The notes under the pieces are model-generated. The model saw nothing but the letters and a program-made list of their open reading frames with translations, did not search any database and had not been told where the DNA came from. From Tomocerus qinae (Eukaryota > Arthropoda > Collembola > Entomobryomorpha > Tomoceridae): DNA of 64,000 bases. The stretch spans positions 131,585,875 to 131,649,874 of the forward strand of contig CM034546.1 of assembly GCA_020055645.1 (NCBI GenBank), given 5' to 3'. Made by a program: the position numbers and the translations under genes. Positions 56,064 to 64,000 of this stretch are shown piece after piece. Every line of letters begins with the position of its first letter. Within the stretch, counting starts at the first letter, position 1.

Positions 56064-57239
56064 TTTTTTAAATGTTCAAGCGCAGAAAAACTAATTGCTA
56101 TTAAATATAATAGGTACTTTATTCATTTCAAAACCCAGATACTCGATGCTTTTACGAAATACTACTGCGACAGTTTTCCTGCTAAACGGATGAGACGGGA
56201 AGTTGTACGTACAGGCGACAACGTCAACTTCAGATATGCATAAAGAACAAAAGTTGGCTCACGAAAATTGACGTATTATAGGGTTTCCCTGGAATTTTTG
56301 TACAACAACCAGGAAACTAAAAATGGCCTTTTTGCATATTTTATAAAAAGGGTGGAAGTAAGGTTTTAAAAAGCAGTCTTTTTACCTTTTTTCCTTTTTT
56401 GGTGTAGCAATATGTCACATTTAATTTAAGCAAAAAACGACGGTTAGTTTTAATAAGTAGGACATTTTTGTAAAAAGCAAACCTGGTATCAACCATTGAA
56501 ATAAAACCACAGTTATTAATTAGGTATTGAGTTTGGATCTTATAAAAGTCGCTTAAACACTACTCTTTGCAATTTTAATGTCTCAAAGCGCATTCAAAAG
56601 TGGAAAGCTGCAATTATGGAGCATACAATTTGTTCAGCTATTCAATTTTAACGATTATTTTGCCTTTCTAAAGAATTTTATCAGCATAAACTGTTAGATT
56701 GCATTGTTTTTAAATAGCACGTCTAAACCTATGTGCGACATATTTTGCATGTTTTGTGGATATTTACATGCTTATTTCAGGAAAAAAACATTTCGCGGTT
56801 CTTTACTTGCCGCATACTTTCAGTTCAGTCTACATTTGCTACATTATCTATTAAGCAATCATTGAAATGTCTAAAATGATAATGCTCAATAAATATCCCT
56901 TTTACCATTTTTGTATCACTTTGACGCATTTATGGTACTCCCACCGAAGAATATTATCGCTGCAGACAGTGGACTTATTTTCCATTATTGTTTCATGATT
57001 TTACCAAATCCACCCAATTGCAAGACTGGTATCGTGGTATCACCTTTTCTTGAAAATAGAACAAGGGCGTATCTAGAAATTTGGGGGGAGGTGGTGCTTG
57101 AACATGTAACAAGAATTTTCAATCGTGGGCCATAAGTTTAATGTTAACGAACATGTTTCATCTGAATGTGAATGAATATATCGTCTGCTTAGCATTACAA
57201 AGTAACAAGCCATGATAATTTGGCTTGTTACTATGTGGT
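56064..57239. other. upstream region of GR copy B, duplicate of that of copy A
   Basis: Homologous to 51,770-52,570. Contains a diverged CAGG-type hAT MITE at about 56,312-56,488 shared with copy A, so the insertion predates the duplication. About 57,060-57,090 (GGGCGTATCTAGAAATTTGG, then GGGGAGG) resembles the end of the intron-1 MITE at 45,145 and may be another relic. Confidence 0.5.
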
Positions 57240-57262
57240 AGCCATGATGACATCAGTATAAA

Positions 57263-57510
57263 TATTTATCCAGCAATAAGCATTTTGGTTGTGCCTCTAC
57301 AGATCATAAGAAAATATTTAGGAATTGAAATTTTTGTCATCGTTGAAACATCGCCAATTTTGATTTTCGATGTGTGCCAGGATAAACAAAATTTATGGAC
57401 ATACATTTCTTCCAATTTATTGTTTGGATTAGAATAAAACGTCCAGGATTTCTTACATTTCTTGTTTGCTTTGCTCAATTGAGAATTGGCACTAAAGCTC
57501 TTCTGGTATT
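57263..57510 (-). pseudogene. gustatory receptor last-exon remnant (array copy C)
   Basis: The end of the last exon is preserved and open (NKKCKKSWTFYSNPNNKLEE to CRGTTKMLIAG, stop near 57,268), about 80% like copies A, B and D. Similarity fades after about 57,508. Its upstream flank survives separately at 58,745-59,110, so the body of this receptor was deleted or replaced. Confidence 0.8.
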
Positions 57511-59300
57511 GCCAACTAGGGAGGATGACTAGGGTTCCCTAAATTATTTAGATTGGGTCACTTGCAAAAACAATTGATAACTTGGGAACTAGGAACATAG
57601 TGCACCCAAGGAATGCCAACGGCTTTATCAGGAGGGTCCATCTAGTCACTAAAAGGGACAATATTACTAGTTTTCTTTGGCAACAATCGGATAAGAAACG
57701 AAAAAATCCCCTATAGATATTCGCGCAAAATGCCTAGCTGAACTCTCCTGATAAAGCAGAAGAGAAACCAAGGATACCACACCAGTTAAAGCTCCTTGGT
57801 TACACCAACAGTGTTAACAGAGTGTTAACATTAAAGACAGTCCACTCCCTATGCATTAATGGTTGATATATAATATTATAAAAACTTGTTTTCATAAACC
57901 ATGACAATAGTGAGGTTATTATTAGAGCAATTGTCATGCTGTGCATAACATCAATCTCATACCTAAGGATCCTAAAGTGTATAGCAACTAGCAACTGCAC
58001 ATCTAAGTGACATGCTTAGTTATAGTGCAGCAACTTCTATAGTTTATATAGCATATTTTGGAATTTTTTCATGATTTTTGCTTTAGTTTCACAAATAAGA
58101 AAAAGCCACAGTTGAAAATTACAGTACACAATATTTGATATTTGTACTGTTTAAGGTGAAAATCTTAATGCTTTGGGTTGTTGCACTCATTCCTTTTTTC
58201 CACTTGGGATTAGTTTACAATGTAATTTAATGGGGGAAATTCGTCCGATTAACACAGCTGTAGCTCGGAAACTAAAAATAAGCCACATTCAGGAATTATC
58301 TGCAAATCTTCCTATGATATTCTTTTATGAGTGGTAAAAATTACAAGTGTCTAATGTTATGCACTCTGTCTCAAAAAATTAGCCGAAATAAATGCCCTTC
58401 CCCTATACCATACTTTCCGAAAGCTTTCATATACGCACCGTGTATTTGTAATCATTATCCCATAAATTGACAACATTATCACCGAAGAAGAAAAACATTT
58501 TTGAAAACATTTTGTTAATTATTCTAGTACTGTGTCTCAATTTTCATGAGATGCTTGATGACTATAGTTAGACAAACCTACATGAAAACTACACATGGCA
58601 GTTAAACTATACATAATTTTTAAAATGAAGTTATTTAGCTCTTTTTTGTGTGCAGATATGCAGTGCTTCTAAGAAATATTACCTTTTATCTTAAAAAACT
58701 TGGAATAGGAGAAGGAGGTAATAAATGAGTCTATATAGTGTATAACAAAAGACAAGGAATTCAAGTTATAACGTTGGGGAATAAGTGAAATTTGGTGCAC
58801 GAGTATAAACTATAAATAACGATTAGAATAAACACAGCTTTTAATATCTGCTGAAGTTAAGATAATCGTCGAGCCATTATTTTAATGCCACAGATGAATG
58901 CAATGCAGCTAAATTAAAATTCAACATATAATTTATTCAGCCAATATGGAATACTAAGAAAAATATTATGTTTTGTGCTTTCTGAAGGCAAATTTGAAAA
59001 CTATATGAGAATCCGACACGTTTGAAACCTTTTAAATGTGACCTTGAATGCAATTTGAGCGTCGTAATTTGTAAGCGAGTATTACCGTCTCTACTTTATC
59101 ATTATATCTACACATCCTCATTTCTTTCTTCAGATAACACTAAATTGCATGTCCTATATTACCTAAAGCCGTACTCCAAATATTCAGTCAAAATGTCCCA
59201 AAATAAAATATTCAATTTTAGAATTAAAAAATTTCGAGGTTTTTAAATTGCAATTTATTTTAAAGTATTCATCTTGTCAGTAGTTATCACTATTCAGGCG
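57511..59300. other. non-coding; replaced body and surviving upstream flank of GR copy C
   Basis: No gene. 57,510-57,840 is foreign to the array and carries a small inverted repeat, GGCTTTATCAGGAG at 57,622 versus CTCCTGATAAAGC at 57,743. 58,745-59,110 is homologous to 61,885-62,225 upstream of copy D (AACAC/GGCTTTTAATATCT, GCCATTATTTTAATG.CACAG, TGTGACCT..AAT). Confidence 0.5.
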
Positions 59301-59321
59301 TTTGGAGCCAAATTGTTATAT

Positions 59322-61418
59322 TTATCTTGCAAAAAGCATTTTCGTTGTGCCTCTGCAGATCATCAGAATATATTTAGGAATTGAAATTTTTGTCATTATT
59401 GCAACATCGCCAATTTTGATTTTAATTGGATCCCAAGATGAACAGAATTTATGGACATACATTTCTGTTAATTTATTGTTTGGATTGGAATAAAATGTCC
59501 AGGACTTCTTACATCGTTTGCTGGCTTTGTTCATTTGTGAAGCTGCAGTTACTATTCCCAGCCAAGAGGCTAAACAGAGTATTATAAACCAAATAAACGT
59601 GAGTTTTTCTACCTCTTCTAGTTTGGAAAACGAAGTGATCAGTATATAATTAGTGACTAAAATCGTTCGAGTCAATAATGATCTTAGAGGCACTAAATAA
59701 TATCGGTAAGCTTGTTCAATAACTTTTATCAGTATTCCATTGAATCTTACAGTATTTACCACAACGTAGATGTTTCTTGCAGAATCTTTCGTCATTTCCG
59801 ATTTTAGTCCACACCTAAAATGAGAATCGTTAGAATTAAACAATATCAATAAATAAATAATACATAGTTTCAATGGGGAGATAGCAATGTCATAGCGTGA
59901 AATGTAAATAAATAGACAGTTTACAATCACCGTTCAAGCCTTTTGCTAGAGTTTAATTTTTCATTTTTACCCACTATATAGTCTGAATCCAAGATACAAA
60001 AGCAGATATTTATGTGCGCAATAGCATTCGGTTTAGTAAACTGGATTGACTTAGAAAGACAAGGTCAAGTTTGTTAATGGGCTAAATCGATTGCATTCGA
60101 TAATTTTAGGTTCTTTACATATAGAAAGTAGTATAATAGCTCATACGAAATAGAACAGGATTTTATGTGCATTATATTTCGATTATTATCACGTACTAGC
60201 CGCAGGACCTAGGCCATGTTACAAATAAAGCTAGTGTGTATTCCGGGGGCAATATTGTACGATGAGAAGAAAGTATTTCAGATGCATAGCTTTTTCTAAT
60301 TGTACTTTTCATGGTTGCTCATTTAACTTATAAGAATTTTCAACATACAAAAGACCCACTCAAACATTATAAAAGTCAAGATACGACTGGTGGCAGTTTT
60401 AATACATTAGGCATGCCATTAGGTCTGCGTGCATGGCGTGCAATACCTTATCCCAAAGGAAAATAATGCTCTTTGCCATATTTAGTATATAGGACTTCCC
60501 TTAGAGTCCACTCAGTCTCCTTTTGAACATGTCAATGGTATTCAGAGGTTAAGAGTCAATATTTTTGGCTTAAATAGCCTCTTTCGCAATTATATTTCCG
60601 TTTTGGCATATTGCTAAGTAGAATGCTTCATAACTAGAAACGTTAAACTTATTTTTTAGAAAATGTGTTTACCTCATTTCTTTGTGTATTATAATGATAC
60701 AATAGGCTGTCATGAAAGATCCAGCTAAAATCACTACAGTACAGTTGAGAATTCCAAACAACAAGTAGCCAAATAGCGTCGCATACACCAATTTGATAAC
60801 GGAATACTGGTAACGATATTGGAGTGGAATTACATTTGGCAGATAACAAATTCCTTCTTGAGTTTGATAGTAAAATATAACACCAACGAAAGGCAGAGAA
60901 TATACAAATATGTATAGGCTAACAAAAAAATTGTCCAATTTAGATGTGATCTTCAGTTTTGGATTCACGAAGTGCGTTTCTAAATAATCATCCAACCAGT
61001 TACAATTACCAAACCAAATACATACTAGAATAATTATGCATAATTACTAGAATATCTCACCTGAAAATTGCAGTACTGAAAAGTGCATGATATTGATATA
61101 ATAAACAATATATTTTCCCTTGTTGGAAACTAATGCCATCATGAAACACACCACAGAAAATGCAGCGTTTACTATTAATGCAATAGAATGCCCTGCAAGA
61201 TCATTTTGCCTGACAAGAGTGTGAGCCATCCTTATAGCGTTAATTAAAGCATTAATAATGTATAAAAAATGAATACAGTTGCAATACAATTTTTTCCACT
61301 TTGAAACTATTTTAGTAATGATGTTATTTTTATCATCCCATGTGTAGGACATAATCCCAAACAATGACAACATTTTCACCGACGATGAAAAACATTTTAG
61401 ATATGTTTTTGAAATCAT
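59322..61418 (-). CDS. gustatory receptor-like chemoreceptor, array copy D (intact)
   Basis: The complete member of the array. Exon 1 61,418-61,061, exon 2 61,024-60,673, exon 3 59,814-59,322; introns of 36 and 858 bp; total 1,203 nt, 400 residues, the same length as the GR at 3.8-5.2 kb. The first intron is extremely short, from CAG|GTGAGA to TTCTAG|TATG, phase 1; alternatively a longer non-standard arrangement is possible. The start MISKTYLKCFSSSVK is shared by all copies. Seen: SYTWDDKNN motif (compare FSWD in the 3.8-kb GR), several hydrophobic spans (AFSVVCFMMALVS, FVYSLPFVGVIFYYQTQEG, FIWFIILCLASWLGIVTAA), and a C-terminal TM7 region ending ICRGTTKMLFAR. Intron 2 holds the dispersed repeat at 60,190. 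Ligand unknown. Confidence 0.82.
60190..60314 (-). repeat. dispersed repeat, copy 2 (CATCTGAAATACTTTC family), in GR intron
   Basis: The reverse complement matches 29,117-29,250 along its length (GCATCTGAAATACTTTC, CTCATCGTACAATATTG, GGAATACACAC.AGCTTTAT). Lies within intron 2 of GR copy D, which explains why that intron is longer than in copies A and B. Confidence 0.75.
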
Positions 61419-64000
61419 TGTTTTAGATATTTTACTACTATTGAAAGGCAATCATTTTACGGCTCTCTAGTTAAATAAACTTAAACGTAAAGTACACGCC
61501 ACACAGAAACGACAAATTATTAACAAACTAATCTTTTTGGCCTTCTTTACCAAGAAAAGCAATAATGTAGCATTGTCTCGAAATTGTCAATCTAGAGACA
61601 CTCAAATATTTTGAGGTATTGAAATGAAATACTAGTTTATTATGAACCTGTTTCTATAATGTGTCTACAGATATGAGATGCCTGCTACGAAATTTTTTTT
61701 AGTCTTAATAACCTTGAGTAGGAAACAAATGCACAGGTTCGTTATATATTACTAAAAAACAGGGGACTAAGAATGACAACTCTTATAATAACGATTAAAA
61801 TAAACACACACTTTGCAATACTAATACCAAAGGTCAATGCAGAAATCGTGGATTGCACAGATAGAAGTTGAGTTTATCATATATAATCAAAGCCATGTTG
61901 GGGAATAAGAGGAATTGGGTATAAGTAACTTATAATAACGAATTGAATAAACAGGGCTTTTAATATCTACATGAAAGTTACGATAATATCGTCTAGCCAT
62001 TATTTTAATGACACAGGTGAATGCTGGAGTCGAGAATTCAATGTAAAATTAATTGTTCGGCAGATATTCAAGACTAAAAAAAGTGTTTTGTGTCTCTTGA
62101 AAACCAATTTGAAAACCGTATGAGAAGCCGAAACAAATGTGACCTAGAATCCACCTTTTGCATGCGCATTGTCGTAATTCGCAAATACGTAATTCTCTAC
62201 CCGTGGTTCAAACTTAGTACACCTTTAATGCCAGGATTTATAATCGGAATGTGAAGAAATGACTGCACGAGAGAATGATAGGATTTGGACACAGGCAAAT
62301 GTTTAATATTATAACTGAAATATGACTCGATTCGATTTACTCAGTTCCCTGACACAGAATATTCCCGACCTGGACTAACCCAAGCCCTACCGTGATCCAT
62401 ACGGAAACACGACCGAGACCCAATGACTGACTATCTCAACAACTTGACCAAGACTATACTAGTCAACAGCCCCACATAGTGACTGAATGTAGAATTACAG
62501 ATTCCTAGAGTAACACTATGTGAGTGGTAGGAGGTTAATTATAATAATATTAGTTACGTGGTGACGTGAGTAGTGATAGTGATAGACGGAAGTTCAATCT
62601 GATATAAATTGACATTTTTTGCGTTTTTAGAGACCAACTTCGTCTTTCTACGACCAATATTCTCGGATTAGATCCAAGTTTCCCAAAAAAATCGTCACTT
62701 TTATGCCATATTCATTTTGCTGTATTGTCTATTAATTAAAATTTCTATGGCTCTGTGTATTTTAAATCACAGCCATAGATGCTTCCCCATGACCTGCCCC
62801 TCATTGAATTTCTCCCTATTTTGAACCACCCCTGAACCTTGAATAGGGCCGCAGTAAGCCCATCAGAATTTTGTACCCTATTTATTCTGGTTTCTTTTCT
62901 GTTCGTCGCTAAGCAGCCCGCATTACCGAGGCAGCCTTATTAGAATAAAGTTAGCTTTATTAGAGTTACATAATTAGATTATTGTTCCTACAAATATTTA
63001 TATACTATTAAATCTGTAAGGTTAAATAATAATAACTATAATGAAATGGTAGGATGTAGGATGCTTTTAGGAAAGGCTAGGATGTAGTAAGCAGGTTTCG
63101 AACTAAATCTCCTCAAGTTAAACCTAAATGCGGCTATGAGTGAGTGTGTGTGCGAGTGAGTGAGAGAGCGAGTGAGAGAGAGAGAGTTGGTTGATTCTCT
63201 TCCGACAATAACGACAACACAAGTAAAAGGGCAGAAACGGTAGGTGTAGGTAGGCAGAGGTACTATATTATTACTTCAAGAAAAACTTGGACAAATAATA
63301 TACAATAGTGCCTAACTTAATATAAATGAAATAACAGAAAAGCTAATTTAATCCTAATCTTAACCTTAATTATAATTAACTAAATGCTAGACTAATTTTA
63401 AGTAAATGTAGAATAAACTTACGACAAAGTTGGCTGAGCAACTACAACGTAAATGGTATACAGGTTAAATTCTAACCGCAAGGAAGGCCACTGCTGATGC
63501 TCGAAAGAGATCTCAAAATGGCTGGATAATCGGACGTCAGGTAGGAGACAAGTTCCAGGAAAAGACTGATAAGGCAGAGGATTTCCGGATCCTTTATATA
63601 GGCTCTGAAATCCTCTGTCTTTTGACATTTTTAATTATTATTAGCATGTAATTAGTTATGCTATTTTTAGGGATTAATTTTAAAAAAGTCTTATACATTG
63701 TCCCTTATGGGCAATGTCAGCGTGCATGAATTAATTTTACCGTTAGGATGAACTCCGTAGCTAATTTAGATCATAAGTAAATTAGGAATTACTAGAACTA
63801 GAGTACATTTAATCTTAGTCTATATAAGTGTAAATAAACAATAGGAATAAGTATATTTACGATAGCATGTAATCTAGTATTAAGTTTTACAATAGATAAG
63901 TACTAAGTAGTACCCATCTATACAAAGGAATTGGTGGCTGACTGCTCCATCGCTCATTTGCATGGGGCAGTCAGCGATAAGATAAGCAAAAGCGGGAGGT
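61419..64000. other. upstream of GR copy D and end of window
   Basis: 61,885-62,225 is the duplicated upstream block shared with 58,745-59,110. No gene is recognised beyond it. A GTGA/GA microsatellite lies at about 63,130-63,188. On the minus strand, GCCTATATAAAGGATCC at about 63,590-63,606, followed by a leader without ATG and a donor GTC|GTAAGT near 63,418, could be a promoter with a non-coding first exon or part of an LTR. An inverted pair GACTGCTCC ... GGGGCAGTC occurs near 63,940. Confidence 0.35.

Noticed and set aside
1..64000. tRNA or other structured RNA genes
   Set aside because: I looked for paired A- and B-box-like words and cloverleaf potential by eye and saw none that fit; a covariance-model scan would be needed to exclude them.

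Overview
The window is eukaryotic, AT-rich, intron-bearing arthropod DNA. Small GT-AG introns (about 60-200 bp), divergent ionotropic receptors, insect-type gustatory receptors in tandem, a ZNFX1-type helicase, a prolyl 4-hydroxylase and a bacillopeptidase-F-like subtilase together suggest a springtail (Collembola). That assignment is inference; no marker gene proves it.

Layout. 0-5.3 kb: a gustatory receptor (GR) pseudogene scrap, a fold-back DNA transposon with 8-bp target duplications, an intact Tc1/mariner-type transposon, and a complete two-exon GR gene. 5.3-11 kb: a non-coding stretch with a LINE tail, then a single-exon ionotropic receptor (IR) on the minus strand. 11-19 kb: no convincing genes; three non-autonomous hAT-like elements, LINE 3' tails and at least five different minisatellites. 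20.3-28.2 kb: a subtilisin-like protease with a frameshift in its pro-region and a second single-exon IR, flanked by two inverted copies of a TA-duplicating MITE. 28.2-34.2 kb: gene-poor, with dispersed repeats.

34.26-39.62 kb holds the most striking gene: a nine-exon reading frame joining a REXO4-like DEDDh 3'-5' exonuclease to a ZNFX1-like superfamily 1 helicase and an NFX1-type zinc-finger array, about 1506 residues. An F-box gene (41.6-43.3 kb) and a nine-exon prolyl 4-hydroxylase alpha subunit (44.8-48.6 kb, two hAT MITEs in its introns) follow. At 49.2 kb lies an orphan signal-peptide exon. From 49.6 to 62.2 kb a minus-strand GR array holds at least five units: one intact gene (59.3-61.4 kb), two nearly intact genes that appear to lack a usable splice acceptor, and two last-exon remnants.

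The genes do not form one pathway. The themes are chemosensation (two IRs, four GR genes plus fragments), RNA surveillance or defence (exonuclease-helicase), extracellular proteolysis, and collagen modification, in a region heavily reshaped by DNA transposons, minisatellites and tandem duplication. No tRNA, rRNA or CRISPR array was seen.
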